Notes: generated by a model not told the origin, from the sequence alone. A stretch of DNA of 64,000 bases from Pseudactinotalea suaedae (GCF_009733815.1 NZ_WNXY01000002.1:1-64000); one strand, 5' to 3'. Positions 40,152 through 51,299 are shown, counted from the first letter of the stretch. Program-made: numbers and translations.

Positions 40152-42809
40152 TCAGGGCAGCGTGCGACGGGCCGTGTCGCCCCGTTCGGCGGCGAGCAGG
40201 TCGACGGTGGCCGACAGGATCGCCAGCCCGCGCTCGCTCACCAGCACCGGGTTGAGCGACACCGAGCGCACCTCGGGCAGCTCCTCCTTGAGGACGCTGA
40301 GCCGCTCGATCACGTCCTCCAGCGCCGCGACGTCCAGCGGCGGGAGGCCGCGGTAGCCGAGCAGCCGGGGTGCGGCTCCCACCGCGCGCACGAGGTCGGA
40401 CACGTCCGCCTCGGTGAGCGGCGGGATCCGGTAGGCGACGTCGTCGAGCAGCTCGACGGCGTCCCCGGCCAGTCCGAAGCCGATGATCGGCCCGTAGAGC
40501 TCGTCCTCGAGCCCCGTCACGACGCATGCCGCCCCGGTCGGCGCCATGCGCTGCACCTCGAGCCTGACGTGGTGCCGTCCGAGCGCAGCGAGACGGTCCG
40601 TGATCGCGGTGTAGGCCTCGGTCAGCTCGGCATCGCTGGACAGGTCCAGCCGCACGCCGCCGAGGTCGGCGCGGTGCCGGAGCAGGTCGTCGCTCGCCTT
40701 GAGCGCGACCGGCCACCCGATCGAGGCGGCGGCCGCGCGCGCCTGCTGCACGTCGCTCACCCTGGTCGCGGGCCAGACGTCCAGCCCGTACGCCGCGAGC
40801 AGCTCGGTGGCCTTGTCGTGGGACAGCCGGACCGAGGTCCCGGTCGGCACCCCGACCAGCTCGGCGTGCGCGAGGGCGCGCGCGTGGCGGCGCCGCACGC
40901 CGACCACCTCGACCCGCGGGCTCACCGGATCGTCCTGGTGCCGTGCGTAGCCGCGCACGGCTGCCAGCGCCCGCACCGCGTCGGCGCCGTCGTGGAACCC
41001 GGGGACCTGCACCACGCCGCCGCCGGGGCTCGAGACCGAGAGGTCGGGGTGCAGCCCGGTGCGCCCCAGGATCAGGGCTGCCACCGTGCGGCCGCTGTCG
41101 GCGGCGAGCTGGGCGGTCGCCTGCGCGGCGTCGGCACCGATGTCGACGCCGAAGGGTCCGTAGGCGACCAGGGCCATGTCCCAGTCGTCGCGTCCCGCCG
41201 CATCGGCCAGCACCGCCCGGAGCTCCTCGGCCCCGACGGTGGGTGCCAGCGCCACCGGCTCGCCGGCCACCCTCAGCCCGTGCTCGGTCACGAGATCCCC
41301 GAGCACGGCCGCGTGGCTGCCGGAGCTGCTGACCACCAGCACCCGGTCCCCGGCGGGCAGCGGCTGCGAGGACAGCAGCGCGGCCCAGTCGAGCTGCTGG
41401 GAGACCGACGAGGCGAGCAGCACCCCCGCCTGCCGCATCATCTGCTCCAGCACACGGCGCGGCGCCGTCGAGGACCGCACGGGGTGGCCTGGCAGCTGCC
41501 GCTGGCCCGTGGTGCCGGCGATCGCCACGACCACCGGCTTGGTCGCCGCGAGCCGTCGCGCGACCCGGGAGAACTTGCGCGGGTTGCCGATCGACTCCAG
41601 GAACAGGCAGACCACGCGGGTGCGCTCGTCCGTGGACCAGTACTGCATGGTGTCGTTGCCGCTGATGTCGGCGCGCTGCCCGGCGGCGAGGAAGCTCGAG
41701 AGCCCCAGCCGGCGCGCGGTGACCTGCGACAGCAACGCCCGAGCGGCGGCGCTCGACTGGCAGAACACCCCGACGTCGCCCATCGGTACCGGGTCCGGGG
41801 CGAGCGTGGCCGGCAGCGGTCCGGCGGCGCCGTGAACCAGTACACCGAAGGAACGGGGCCCGACGAGACGCAGGCCGTGCTCGCGCAGCGCGCGCATCAG
41901 GCTGCGCTGGGAGGGACCGGAGGCTCCGCCACCCGTGCCGAAACCTGCCGTCAGCAGCACGAGCGCGCGCGTGCCGCGCTCCGCCAGCAACGGCAGCGCG
42001 GCCATCACGTCCTCGGGGGCCGCCGCGACGACCGCCAGCGTGGGGAGGTCGGCGTCGGCCAGCTCGGCGACCGAGCCGGCGGTGACGACCCGGCCGGTGA
42101 ATCCGGAGCCAGCGATGGCGGCCAGCACCCGCTCGCCGAGCATCTCGCCCTCCTCGCCGCGGGCCAGCACGAGCACGCCCTCGGCGGCGAGCAGTGCCGT
42201 CATGCTCAACGCCTCGGCGCGCCGCTCGCGCTCGGCCAGTACGGCGAGCGAGCGGTCGGTGGGTCGGATCGGGATCGAGACCTCGACCACGCCGTCGGCA
42301 TACTGCTGGGTGGTGTCGTAGCCGGCGTCGGTGAACACCCGCAGCATCCGGGTGTTGCTCGGCAGCACGTCGGCCGAGAACCGCCGGATCCCGATCTCCC
42401 GCCCGGCCGCCGCGAGGTGCTCGAGCAGGATCGAGCCGAGCCCACGCCCCTGCGCGGAGTCGGCGACGTTGAAGGCGACCTCGGCGACGTCGCCGTCCTC
42501 CTCGAGCCTGTCGAACCGCCCGACCGCCAGGATCTGGTCGTGGCCCTCGCTGCGCTGCACGAGCACCAGCGCCACCCGCTGGTCGTGGTCCACGTGGGTG
42601 AAGCGACGCAGGTCGCGCTCGCTCAGACGCTCCATCGGGGCGAAGAACCGGAAGTAGGTCGACTGCTCCGACTGGGCGCGGTGGAACGCCTGCAACGCTG
42701 CGGCGTCGTCGGGCCCGATCGGGCGGATGTGCATCGTCGAGCCGTCACGGAGGACGACATCGGCCTCCCAGTGCGCCGGGTAGGAAGGTGCGTCCGCAGC
42801 CGACGTCAT
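40152..42809 (-). CDS. GNAT acetyltransferase - ADP-forming acyl-CoA ligase fusion
   Basis: 885 residues. N-terminal GNAT domain (about 15-195) with the acetyl-CoA site AQGRGLGSILLEHLAAAGRE. The middle holds CoA-binding and succinyl-CoA-ligase-like domains (about 215-640; VGPRSFGVL, VGVFCQSSAAARALL, GHPVRSSTAP with the possible phospho-His). The C-terminal ATP-grasp domain (about 665-885) has TELLAAYGLDV, PVALKASDDLLRHRADLGG and SVSLNPVLV. The order GNAT first differs from Pat/YfiQ of enterobacteria, where GNAT is last. It may acetylate acetyl-CoA synthetase or similar enzymes under control of acyl-CoA/ATP. Single gene, divergent from parC. Confidence 0.82.
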   Translation of the reverse strand: MTSAADAPSYPAHWEADVVLRDGSTMHIRPIGPDDAAALQAFHRAQSEQSTYFRFFAPMERLSERDLRRFTHVDHDQRVALVLVQRSEGHDQILAVGRFDRLEEDGDVAEVAFNVADSAQGRGLGSILLEHLAAAGREIGIRRFSADVLPSNTRMLRVFTDAGYDTTQQYADGVVEVSIPIRPTDRSLAVLAERERRAEALSMTALLAAEGVLVLARGEEGEMLGERVLAAIAGSGFTGRVVTAGSVAELADADLPTLAVVAAAPEDVMAALPLLAERGTRALVLLTAGFGTGGGASGPSQRSLMRALREHGLRLVGPRSFGVLVHGAAGPLPATLAPDPVPMGDVGVFCQSSAAARALLSQVTARRLGLSSFLAAGQRADISGNDTMQYWSTDERTRVVCLFLESIGNPRKFSRVARRLAATKPVVVAIAGTTGQRQLPGHPVRSSTAPRRVLEQMMRQAGVLLASSVSQQLDWAALLSSQPLPAGDRVLVVSSSGSHAAVLGDLVTEHGLRVAGEPVALAPTVGAEELRAVLADAAGRDDWDMALVAYGPFGVDIGADAAQATAQLAADSGRTVAALILGRTGLHPDLSVSSPGGGVVQVPGFHDGADAVRALAAVRGYARHQDDPVSPRVEVVGVRRRHARALAHAELVGVPTGTSVRLSHDKATELLAAYGLDVWPATRVSDVQQARAAAASIGWPVALKASDDLLRHRADLGGVRLDLSSDAELTEAYTAITDRLAALGRHHVRLEVQRMAPTGAACVVTGLEDELYGPIIGFGLAGDAVELLDDVAYRIPPLTEADVSDLVRAVGAAPRLLGYRGLPPLDVAALEDVIERLSVLKEELPEVRSVSLNPVLVSERGLAILSATVDLLAAERGDTARRTLP

Positions 42810-42896
42810 GCTCGAGCATGGTAGTCGCGCCACCTGGACGCGTCGGTCCGGTGTGGGCTCCACGGCTGCGGGCGCGACCTCGGCGACAATGGCAGC

Positions 42897-45359
42897 ATGG
42901 CCCGCCGTCCCTCCGCTGAACCACCCCCGCAGGACACGAAGATCATCGACGTCGACGTCTCCACGGAGATGCAGTCCTCGTTCCTCGAGTACGCCTACTC
43001 CGTCATCTACTCCCGGGCGCTCCCGGACGCGCGGGACGGGCTCAAGCCTGTGCAGCGCCGGATCCTGTACCAGATGGCGGAGATGGGCCTGCGGCCCGAC
43101 CGGGGCCACGTGAAGTCGGCCCGCGTGGTCGGCGAGGTCATGGGCAAGCTCCACCCGCACGGTGACACCGCGATCTACGACGCCCTCGTCCGCATGGCGC
43201 AGCCGTTCACGCTCCGGCTGCCGCTCATCGACGGTCACGGGAACTTCGGGTCGCTCGACGACGGCCCCGCGGCCCCGCGGTACACCGAGGCGCGCCTCGC
43301 TCCCGCCGCGCTGGTGATGACGGCGGACCTCGACTCCGACACGGTCGATCTCGTCGCCAACTACGACAACTCGCTGATGCAGCCCGAGGTGCTGCCCGCC
43401 GCGCTGCCGAACCTGCTGGTCAACGGGGCGTCCGGGATCGCCGTCGGGATGGCCACGAACATGCCGCCGCACAACCTGGTCGAGGTGGTCGCCGCCGCCC
43501 GGCACCTCATCGAGCACCCCGACGCCGATCTCGAGGCGCTGATGCGCTTCGTGCCCGGCCCCGACCTTCCCGGCGGCGGCAAGATCATCGGGCTCGAGGG
43601 CATCCGCGACGCGTACGCGAGCGGCCGCGGCAGCTTCCGGACCCGGGCCACGACGCGGATCGAGAACATCACACCGCGGCGCAAGGGCATCGTCGTCACC
43701 GAGCTGCCGTACCTGGTCGGTCCCGAACGCGTGATCGACAAGATCAAGGACGCCGTCCTCGCCAAGAAGATCCAGGGCATCGCGAACGTCACCGACCTCA
43801 CCGACCACGAGCACGGGCTGCGGCTGGTCATCGAGATCAAGAACGCGTTCAACCCCGAGGCCGTCCTGACCGAGCTGTACCGGCTGACGCCGCTGGAGGA
43901 GTCCTTCGGCATCAACAACGTGGCGCTCGTCGAGGGCCAGCCGCGCACGCTCGGGCTCAAGGAGCTGCTGCAGGTCTACGTCGCGCACCGCATCGACGTG
44001 GTTCGACGGCGGACCAGCTTCCGGCTGCGGAAGCGGCGGGAGCGGCTGCACCTGGTCGAGGGTCTGCTGATCGCGATCGCCGACATCGACGAGGTGATCG
44101 CCGTCATCCGCAGCAGCGACGACGCCGAGACCGCGCGTACCCGCCTCATGACGATCTTCGACCTCAGCCAGGAGCAGGCGGAGTACATCCTCGAGCTGCG
44201 GCTGCGTCGGTTGACGAAGTTCTCGCGGATCGAGCTGGAGGCCGAGCGCGACGAGCTGAAGCGCGAGATCGAGGAGCTGGAGGCGATCCTGGCCGACGAG
44301 GGCCTGCTGCGCCGGGTCGTCTCGGACGAGCTCGGCGCCGTGGCCGCGGCGCACGGAACCCCTCGCCGCACCGTGCTGCTCGAGGCGAGCGGCGGCACCG
44401 CCACCGCCGCGACCGTGGACCGCCGCAAGGGCCCGGTCGACCTCGAGGTCCCGGACACCCCGTGCTGGGTGCTGCTGTCCGCCACCGGTCTGCTGGCGCG
44501 GACGGCCGACGAGCGCCAGCCCTCGCGCGAGGGCCGCCGCTCGGCCCACGACGCCCTGGTCGGAGCCGCTCCCGCGACCGCGCGGGGCGAGGTGGGCGCC
44601 GTCACCTCCCGAGGCCGGGTGGTGCGGCTGTCCGTCGTCGAGATCCCCGGCCTGCCACCCACCGACGGGCCGCCGAGCCTGTCGGGCGGGGTGCCGGTCC
44701 AGGAGATGGTGATGCTCGCCGCGGGCGAGCGCGTCGTCGGGCTCGTCAGCCTCCTCGACGGCGACGAGCGCGGCGTCCTCACGCTCGGCACCGCCGCGGG
44801 CATGGTCAAGCGGGTGACGTCCGACCGCCCCGGGCGCGCCGACGAGTGGGAGGTGATCTCCCTCCGCGACGGCGACGAGGTCGTCGGTGTGGGGACGGCC
44901 CTCGACCAGGACGAGATCGTGTTCGTCACCAGCGATGCCCAGCTGCTGCACTTCCCGGCGAGCACGGTCCGCCCGCAGGGACGCGGTGCCGGTGGCATGG
45001 CGGGCATCCGCCTCGCGGCGGGCGCCAAGGTCGTGCACATGACCGTCATCCGGGCCGAGGACATGGACGGCGCCGTGGTCGCCAGCATCGCTGCCTCCTC
45101 GGACGCGCTGCCCGGCACGGTGCCGGGTTCGGCCAAGTCGACACCGCTGGCCGTCTACCCCGGCAAGGGCCGCGGCACGGCAGGCGTGCGGGTGCAGCGG
45201 TTCCTGCGCGGTGAGGACACGCTGTACGCGGCCGCCGTCGCGCCCGAGCGGGTGCGTGCCGTCGGCTCCGGCGGTCAGCCCGTCGAGCTGCCGCCGCTCG
45301 ACGAGCGCCGCGACGCCTCGGGAACGGCGCTGTCAGCCCCGGTCGCCGGGCTGGGCTGA
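42897..45359 (+). CDS. parC: DNA topoisomerase IV/gyrase subunit A (ParC-type)
   Basis: 820 residues. Breakage-reunion domain with [32 protein letters not shown] (Thr91 at the usual quinolone Ser position) and catalytic Y129 in [10 protein letters not shown]; coiled coil [21 protein letters not shown]-terminal beta-pinwheel with blades ending in [10 protein letters not shown] and [12 protein letters not shown]. It lacks the classical GyrA box, which with the paired parE-type gene at 48.5 kb favours the second actinobacterial type II enzyme over gyrase. Its 3' end overlaps the convergent ABC exporter gene by 27 bp. Confidence 0.88.
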   Translation: MARRPSAEPPPQDTKIIDVDVSTEMQSSFLEYAYSVIYSRALPDARDGLKPVQRRILYQMAEMGLRPDRGHVKSARVVGEVMGKLHPHGDTAIYDALVRMAQPFTLRLPLIDGHGNFGSLDDGPAAPRYTEARLAPAALVMTADLDSDTVDLVANYDNSLMQPEVLPAALPNLLVNGASGIAVGMATNMPPHNLVEVVAAARHLIEHPDADLEALMRFVPGPDLPGGGKIIGLEGIRDAYASGRGSFRTRATTRIENITPRRKGIVVTELPYLVGPERVIDKIKDAVLAKKIQGIANVTDLTDHEHGLRLVIEIKNAFNPEAVLTELYRLTPLEESFGINNVALVEGQPRTLGLKELLQVYVAHRIDVVRRRTSFRLRKRRERLHLVEGLLIAIADIDEVIAVIRSSDDAETARTRLMTIFDLSQEQAEYILELRLRRLTKFSRIELEAERDELKREIEELEAILADEGLLRRVVSDELGAVAAAHGTPRRTVLLEASGGTATAATVDRRKGPVDLEVPDTPCWVLLSATGLLARTADERQPSREGRRSAHDALVGAAPATARGEVGAVTSRGRVVRLSVVEIPGLPPTDGPPSLSGGVPVQEMVMLAAGERVVGLVSLLDGDERGVLTLGTAAGMVKRVTSDRPGRADEWEVISLRDGDEVVGVGTALDQDEIVFVTSDAQLLHFPASTVRPQGRGAGGMAGIRLAAGAKVVHMTVIRAEDMDGAVVASIAASSDALPGTVPGSAKSTPLAVYPGKGRGTAGVRVQRFLRGEDTLYAAAVAPERVRAVGSGGQPVELPPLDERRDASGTALSAPVAGLG

Positions 45360-47258
45360 GCTCGGCACGATCGCCGGCTCCGCCGGCGCCGACTTCTCGT
45401 CGGTGTCGAACTGCGTGCGGTAGAGATCGGCGTACCGTCCGCCGAGCGCGAGCAGCTCGGCGTGGCGGCCGCGCTCGACCACGCGGCCCTCCTCCAGCAC
45501 CAGGATCAGGTCGGCGGCACGGACGGTCGAGAGCCTGTGCGCGATCACGATCGCCGTGCGCTCGGTCAGTGCCTCGGCCAGGGCTGCGGTGACGGCGGCC
45601 TCGTTGGCCGAGTCGAGGTGGGCGGTCGCCTCGTCCAGGATGACCGCACGCGGCTCACGCAGCAGCAGCCGCGCGATCGTCAGACGTTGCCGCTCACCGC
45701 CGGAGAGCCGGTAGCCACGCTCCCCCACCACGGTGTCGAGACCGTCCGGGAGGGTCGCGACCATCTCCGCGAGCCGCGCCCGCTCCAGGGCCTGCCACAC
45801 CCGCTCCTCCGACGCGTCTGGAGCCCCGAGCACCAGGTTCTCGCGGATCGTGCTGTGGAAGAGGTGGCCGTCCTGGGTGACGAGCCCGATCGCGGTGTGC
45901 AGCTCCTCCGAGGACATCTCACGCACGTCCACTCCGCCGAGACGGATGGCACCGCTGTCGACGTCGTACAGCCGGACCAGCAGCTGCGCGAGCGTCGACT
46001 TGCCCGCGCCGCTGGAACCGACGAGAGCGACGAGCGCCCCTGGCTCGGCGCGGAAGCTGACGTCGTCGATGACGGTCTCGCCGCCACGGGGGTCGAGGAC
46101 CGCGACGTCCTCCAGCGACGCCAACGACACCTGGTCGGCCGAGGGGTAGGCGAAGGAGATGCCGTCGACCTCGATCGCCAGCGGGCCGCTCGGGGCCGGC
46201 ACCGGCTTCGCGGGCTCCCGCACCATCGGCTCCAGCCCGAGGATCTCGAAGACCCGGTCGAAGGCGACCACCGCACTCATGATGTCGACGCGGGCGCTGG
46301 CCAGCGCCGTCAGCGGGGCGTAGAGGCGCGTGATGAGCAGCGCGAGCGAGACGACGGCACCGGTGTCGAGGCCACCCGAGAGGGCGATGGTGCCGCCGAG
46401 TCCGTACACCAGCGCCAGCGCCAGCGCCGAGACCAGCGTGAGAGCGGTGACGAAGACCGTCTGCAGCATCGCGCTGCGCACCCCGATGTCGCGCACCCGG
46501 CGGACCCGGTCGGCGAACGCGCGCGACTCCTCGTCGGGCCGTCCGTACAGCTTGATCAGCGTCGCTCCGGGCGCCGAGAACCGCTCGGTGGCCTGGTCGT
46601 TCATCGCCGCGTTGTGGTCGGCCGCCTCGCGGCGCATCGAGGCGAGCCGGCGCCCGACGCGGCGGGCCGGGATCACGAACACCGGCAGCAGCACGAGCGC
46701 CGCCACCGTCACCTGCCACGACAGCGTGAGCATCGCGACCAGGGTCAGGGTCAGCGTGACGACGTTGCCCACCACGCCCGAGAGCGTGCTCGAGAACGCG
46801 CTCTGCGCAGCGATGACGTCGTTGTTGATCCGGCTGACCAGGGCACCGGTGCGGGTGCGGGTGAAGAACGCGATCGGCATGCGCTGCACGTGGTCGAAGA
46901 CCGCGGTGCGCAGATCCGCGATCAGGTCCTCGCCCAGGCGTGCCGAGAACCAGCGCGCGACGATGCCCAGGCCCGCCTCGGCGACCGCGATGGCCGCGAT
47001 CAGCAGCCCGAGCCGGATCACGACGCGGGCAGGCTCATCCCCGGTGATCGCGTTGATCGCATCGCCCGCCAGCAGCGGTGTCGCCACCGCCAGCGCAGCG
47101 ACGACGACGCTCAGACCCACGAACGCGGCGATGCGTGCGCGGTAGGGCCGCGCGAACCGCCAGATCCGGGACAGCGACTCCTTGCTGAAGGGGTGGTCGT
47201 CGATGGTCCGGCTCTGGGCACGCCACATCGCGCTCCAGGCAGCGCTCTCCATGCTCAT
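45333..47258 (-). CDS. ABC exporter, fused permease and ATPase
   Basis: 641 residues. An N-terminal six-helix exporter domain (about 45-330) is followed by an ATPase domain with Walker [11 protein letters not shown] loop VTQDGHLF, signature LSGGERQR, Walker [13 protein letters not shown] and switch AHRLS. Multidrug/lipid exporter type; acts as a homodimer unless a partner lies elsewhere. An insert before Walker A ([20 protein letters not shown]) is slightly longer than usual. Its last codons are antisense to the parC 3' end. Confidence 0.9.
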   Translation of the reverse strand: MSMESAAWSAMWRAQSRTIDDHPFSKESLSRIWRFARPYRARIAAFVGLSVVVAALAVATPLLAGDAINAITGDEPARVVIRLGLLIAAIAVAEAGLGIVARWFSARLGEDLIADLRTAVFDHVQRMPIAFFTRTRTGALVSRINNDVIAAQSAFSSTLSGVVGNVVTLTLTLVAMLTLSWQVTVAALVLLPVFVIPARRVGRRLASMRREAADHNAAMNDQATERFSAPGATLIKLYGRPDEESRAFADRVRRVRDIGVRSAMLQTVFVTALTLVSALALALVYGLGGTIALSGGLDTGAVVSLALLITRLYAPLTALASARVDIMSAVVAFDRVFEILGLEPMVREPAKPVPAPSGPLAIEVDGISFAYPSADQVSLASLEDVAVLDPRGGETVIDDVSFRAEPGALVALVGSSGAGKSTLAQLLVRLYDVDSGAIRLGGVDVREMSSEELHTAIGLVTQDGHLFHSTIRENLVLGAPDASEERVWQALERARLAEMVATLPDGLDTVVGERGYRLSGGERQRLTIARLLLREPRAVILDEATAHLDSANEAAVTAALAEALTERTAIVIAHRLSTVRAADLILVLEEGRVVERGRHAELLALGGRYADLYRTQFDTDEKSAPAEPAIVPSSAQPGDRG

Positions 47259-47337
47259 GTCGCGGTCAACAGCCGGCGCGGCCAGGTCGGTACCGGCGAA
47301 CGCCCTGCTTCGCTCTCGGCGAACGCACCACGAGCGG

Positions 47338-48372
47338 TCAGAGGTCGATCGTGTACATCGTGGAGCCGCGGGTGGGCTCGAACTTCAGCTTGCTGTACAG
47401 CCCGAACACGACGCCGGGTCGCTGCGTGTCGACACCGAGCGAGGCGTACTGCATGCCGGACTCGGCGTAGGCCTGCAACGCTCGCGCGACCAGGGCCGTC
47501 GCGATCCCGCGACCACGCCAGTCCGGTCGCACGCCCAGCAGGTCGATGTATCCCTCGCTCCACCCGAGCGAGGGCCAGTCCTGCTCGTAACGGCTCGAGA
47601 GCAGGTAGCCGACCACCTGGGCGCGGTCCGTGGTGCGGTCCAGGACGATGAAGCTCCACTCCGGCACGAAGTAGGTGCGGCCCTGCGTCCAGGTCTCCTG
47701 CGTCTGCGGCTCGGAGACCCAGTGCTCGGCGAAGGCGACGTTGTGAGCGAGCCGGACCTGCTCGTCGAGCTCACCGGACCACGGGACCAGGTCGAGCGGC
47801 CGCTTGAGCGTGACCTCGGGCAGCGGCACGCTTAGGTCGCGGCGCAGCTCGGTGTAGTACCGGCTGGCCCGGAAGCCGCGCGAGGTCAGCATGTGCACCG
47901 AGTCCGGCATGTCGTCCTCGACGTGCACGACCAGGCGGGCGGGCACGTCGCGGTCGGACTCCGCGAGCAGCTGCCGGGCACGACCGAGCTCCCAGTCGAG
48001 CACCGCCGAGCCGATGCCGCGGGTGCGGTGATCGGGGTCGACCCCGCCCTCGATGTGCACGCGCAGCGTGCGGGTGTCGGTGGGCGAGAGCGCGACAGCG
48101 CCGAAGGCCACCAAGGTGCCGTCCGGATCGAAGCCGCCGAGGACGTTCTGCGGCTCGCTGTGCCACTCGGCCACGTACCGCTCCTGCGTCTCCTCGAGCG
48201 CGGTGCGGTAGGGCGTCTGGTCGTGCTCCTCGATGCGGTGGAACAGGTCGTGGAGCGCCGGCATGTCGGCCAGCTCCATGCCGCGCCAGTGCAGGCCGAG
48301 CTCAGCGGGCGGCGGGTCCAGCCGGGCGGGCGGGTCCACGCGCTCGCGCAACGGCGGCAGGGAGCGTGTCAT
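47338..48372 (-). CDS. Two-domain GNAT acetyltransferase
   Basis: 344 residues from the ATG at 48372. Two GNAT folds: the first (about 28-185) with DPDHRTRGIGSAVLDWELGRA, the second (about 195-344) with LLGVRPDWRGRGIATALVARALQAY as the acetyl-CoA pyrophosphate loop. This is the mycothiol-synthase-like double-GNAT layout common in actinobacteria, but no specific substrate marker was seen. Single gene in the minus-strand run between parE and the ABC exporter. Confidence 0.85.
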   Translation of the reverse strand: MTRSLPPLRERVDPPARLDPPPAELGLHWRGMELADMPALHDLFHRIEEHDQTPYRTALEETQERYVAEWHSEPQNVLGGFDPDGTLVAFGAVALSPTDTRTLRVHIEGGVDPDHRTRGIGSAVLDWELGRARQLLAESDRDVPARLVVHVEDDMPDSVHMLTSRGFRASRYYTELRRDLSVPLPEVTLKRPLDLVPWSGELDEQVRLAHNVAFAEHWVSEPQTQETWTQGRTYFVPEWSFIVLDRTTDRAQVVGYLLSSRYEQDWPSLGWSEGYIDLLGVRPDWRGRGIATALVARALQAYAESGMQYASLGVDTQRPGVVFGLYSKLKFEPTRGSTMYTIDL

Positions 48373-48481
48373 GAGGTCCAGGTGTCGGGGGGCACCGGCG
48401 AGCGGTCTCCGGGTACGGACCGGCGCACGGCCCGCATCCAGTGTGCCCCATAGGTGACCCGATCGCGGTCCAGGCCGCGGA

Positions 48482-50626
48482 TCAGGCGTCGATGCGGCCC
48501 CGGTCGAGCTGCTCGGCACCGGCGACGATGAAGTCCTTGCGCGGTGCCACGTCGTTGCCCATCAGCAGCTCGAACACGGCCTCGGCGTGCTGCAGCGCCG
48601 CCTCGTCGGCCATCGTGATCTTCCGCAGGGTGCGGCGACCCGGGTCCATGGTGGTCTCCGCCAGCTGCCTTGCGTCCATCTCGCCGAGGCCCTTGTAGCG
48701 CTGGATCGGCTCCTTGTAGCGGCGGTTGGAGCGCTCGAGCCGCGTGAGCACCTTCTGGAGCTCGGGCTCGGAGTAGGTGTAGACCAGCTCGTTCTTGGCA
48801 CGACCGTGCGCCGGGATCTCCACCCGGTGCAGCGGCGGCACGGCCGCGAACACGCGACCTGCCTCCACGAGCGGGCGCATGTACCGGAAGAACAGCGTCA
48901 GCAGCAGCGTGCGGATGTGGGCGCCATCCACATCGGCGTCGGTCATCAGCACGATCTTGCCGTAGCGCACCGCATCGAGGTCGAAGCTGCGCCCCGATCC
49001 CGCACCGATGACCTGGATGATCGAGGCGCACTCGGCGTTCTTGAGCATGTCGGCCAGCGAGGCCTTCTGCACGTTGAGGATCTTGCCGCGGATCGGCAGC
49101 AGCGCCTGGAACTCGCTGGACCGCGCCAGCTTGGCGGTGCCGAGCGCCGAGTCGCCCTCGACGATGAACAGCTCGGAACGGCTGACATCGTCCGTGCGGC
49201 AGTCGGCCAGCTTGGCCGGCAGCGTGGAGCTCTCCAGCGCGGTCTTGCGGCGCGAGATCTCCTTCTGGGTGCGTGCCTGGATCCGCGCACGCATCTCGCC
49301 GACGACCTTCTCGAGCAGCAGCGCCACCTGGGTCTTCACGGACCGGCTGGAGGAGGTGAGCAGCTTCGTGAGCTCGGTCTCGACCACCTTGCTGACGATC
49401 TGCCGGACCGGTCCGGTGCCGAGAACCTCCTTGGTCTGCCCCTCGAACTGGGGCTCGGGGACCCGGACGGTGACGACGGCGGTCAGGCCCGCCAGCACGT
49501 CATCCTTCTCGATGCGTTCCTTGCCATCCTTGGCCGAGATCTTCAGACGCCGCGCGTTGTCGTCGATCTGCTTGCGCAGCACCTTGAGCAGGGCCTGCTC
49601 GAAGCCGGCCAGATGGGTGCCGCCCTTGGGTGTGGCGATGATGTTGACAAAGCTGCGCACCTCGGTGTCGTAGCCGGACCCCCACCGCACCGCGACCTCG
49701 ACCTCGCAGGTCCGCTCGACGTCCAGCGGACGGAGGTGACCGTTGTCGTCGAGAGACTGCACGGTCTCGTTGAACCGGCCGCTGCCGCGCAGCATCCAGG
49801 TGTCGGTGGCCGCGGCGTCCGAGGCGAGGTGGTCCACGAAGTCGGCGATCCCGCCGTCGTGCCGGAACACCTCCTCGACCGGGCCGTTCTCGCCCGGGGT
49901 GCCCGGCAGCCGGCGCTCGTCGCGCAGGATCAGGGTGAGGCCGGGCACGAGGAACGAGGTCTGCCGGGCGCGCGTGACCAGCTCGTCGTAGGAGAACGCC
50001 GAAGAAGTGGGGAAGATCTGGGGGTCCGCCCAGTAGCGGATCCTCGTGCCGGTGCGGCCGCGGGCGACCTTGCCGACCACGCGCAGCTCGGAGTGGTCGG
50101 TGAACGCCTCGAACGGGGAGTCTGGCGAGCGGCCCGCGGTGTCGTCGAAGACGCCCGGCTCACCACGGTGGAACGACATGGCGTAGGTCTTGCCACCGCG
50201 GTCGACCTCGACGTCGAGGCGAGCCGAGAGGGCGTTGACGACCGACGCCCCGACGCCGTGCAGACCACCCGAGGCCGCGTAGGAGCCGCCGCCGAACTTG
50301 CCACCGGCGTGGAGCTTGGTGAAGACGACCTCGACGCCGGAGAGGCCGGCCGCGGTGTTGTCGACCGGGATCCCTCGCGCCTGGTCACGGACCTCGACCG
50401 AGGAGTCCGGGTGCAGCACGACCTCGATGCGGTCACCGTGGCCCTCCAGGGCCTCGTCGACCGAGTTGTCGATGATCTCCCAGAGGCAGTGCATGAGGCC
50501 GCGGGAGTCGGTCGACCCGATGTACATGCCGGGGCGCTTGCGGACCGCCTCGAGCCCCTCCAGCACGGAGAGGTGGCGGGCGGTGTAGCTGTCCGGGCGT
50601 TGCTTGGAGGCGGAGGTCGACGGCAC
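48482..50626 (-). CDS. parE: DNA topoisomerase IV/gyrase subunit B (ParE-type)
   Basis: 714 residues from GTG 50626; the frame continues upstream to 50698, so the start is uncertain. GHKL ATPase domain with EAVRKRPGMYIGS, EIIDNSVDEALEGHG and GLHGVGASVVNALS; transducer domain; Toprim domain with VEGDSALGTA and metal-binding DADVDGAHI; C-terminal RYKGLGEMDARQL. It pairs with ParC encoded 3 kb away to decatenate chromosomes. The gyrase-specific insert is not seen. It is divergent from the DUF7455 gene over a short promoter region. Confidence 0.9.
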   Translation of the reverse strand: MPSTSASKQRPDSYTARHLSVLEGLEAVRKRPGMYIGSTDSRGLMHCLWEIIDNSVDEALEGHGDRIEVVLHPDSSVEVRDQARGIPVDNTAAGLSGVEVVFTKLHAGGKFGGGSYAASGGLHGVGASVVNALSARLDVEVDRGGKTYAMSFHRGEPGVFDDTAGRSPDSPFEAFTDHSELRVVGKVARGRTGTRIRYWADPQIFPTSSAFSYDELVTRARQTSFLVPGLTLILRDERRLPGTPGENGPVEEVFRHDGGIADFVDHLASDAAATDTWMLRGSGRFNETVQSLDDNGHLRPLDVERTCEVEVAVRWGSGYDTEVRSFVNIIATPKGGTHLAGFEQALLKVLRKQIDDNARRLKISAKDGKERIEKDDVLAGLTAVVTVRVPEPQFEGQTKEVLGTGPVRQIVSKVVETELTKLLTSSSRSVKTQVALLLEKVVGEMRARIQARTQKEISRRKTALESSTLPAKLADCRTDDVSRSELFIVEGDSALGTAKLARSSEFQALLPIRGKILNVQKASLADMLKNAECASIIQVIGAGSGRSFDLDAVRYGKIVLMTDADVDGAHIRTLLLTLFFRYMRPLVEAGRVFAAVPPLHRVEIPAHGRAKNELVYTYSEPELQKVLTRLERSNRRYKEPIQRYKGLGEMDARQLAETTMDPGRRTLRKITMADEAALQHAEAVFELLMGNDVAPRKDFIVAGAEQLDRGRIDA

Positions 50627-50769
50627 CTCAGCATGGTAAGTCGCTGCGCTGACAACGGTGCGTTCCGGCACGCAGCAGGTGGATATTCCTGCCCCCATGC
50701 CTGTACGCGGTCAGCGGAATCGGCGCGTGCTGCGGAAGGGAGGTCGGTGCCGGGTGGTTACATATCAAC

Positions 50770-51000
50770 GTGAGCACAATGACCCCTGAACAGGTGACCC
50801 CGTCCCTGACCGCCAACGACAGGTGCGACGCCTGCGGTGCGCAGGCCTACGTGCGAGTTGAGCTGGCCTCCGGTGGCGAGCTGAACTTCTGCGCTCACCA
50901 CGCGCGCAAGCACGGCAGCGCTCTCGAGCCCGTGGCGGCGCACATCCACGACGAGACCGAGCGGCTCCACGCCGACGCCTCACCGACCGCCGCTCGCTGA
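50770..51000 (+). CDS. DUF7455-type small zinc-ribbon-like protein, leaderless
   Basis: 76 residues from GTG 50770 (an ATG three codons in is the alternative). Cys/His pairs CDACG (near 19-23) and CAHHARKHG (about 43-51) look like a zinc site. A -10-like TACATA at 50759-50764 ends five bases before the GTG, so transcription should begin at or next to the start codon. Conserved across actinobacteria next to parE or rpoD, function unknown. Confidence 0.75.
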   Translation: MSTMTPEQVTPSLTANDRCDACGAQAYVRVELASGGELNFCAHHARKHGSALEPVAAHIHDETERLHADASPTAAR

Positions 51001-51034
51001 GCGGCCCGGTCGCAGACCGCAGCACACCGCACGC

Positions 51035-51070
51035 GACGACCCGGCTCCCCTTCCTGGGGGCCGGGTCGTC
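51035..51070 (+). terminator. Terminator after DUF7455
   Basis: GACGACCCGG (51035-51044) pairs with CCGGGTCGTC (51061-51070), and the stem extends by five more pairs (CTCCC/GGGGG, one T-G). Strong hairpin 34 bp after the stop. Confidence 0.75.
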
Positions 51071-51199
51071 TGCTGCTACCGGGCTTCCGCACGGCCGGGC
51101 CCGGGCTCGCTGCCGAGGAGTGCGCCCCTGGTCTGCTCGGGCTGGTCTGCTCGGGGCTGATCTGCTCCGCCTGCCCGGCCGGCCCCTTCCCGCTGCCCA

Positions 51200-51261
51200 G
51201 CCACGCCCACTGCCCAGCTCCTGCTGCCCGGCCACGCCCACTGCCCAGCTCCTGCTGCCCG
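51200..51261. repeat. Two tandem 31-bp repeats
   Basis: GCCACGCCCACTGCCCAGCT plus CCTGCTGCCCG occurs exactly twice (51200-51230, 51231-51261), with partial units on both sides. It lies in the 454-bp gap between DUF7455 and the TmrB-like gene, where no gene is seen. Confidence 0.85.
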
Positions 51262-51299
51262 GCCACCGCTGCGGGTCGCCCCGCTCTCCCGTGCCCGCG

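Noticed and set aside
42810-45038. Minus-strand extension of the GNAT/ligase frame across parC
   Set aside because: The ATG at 42809 starts the conserved GNAT domain and parC on the other strand has complete motifs, so the extension is non-coding.
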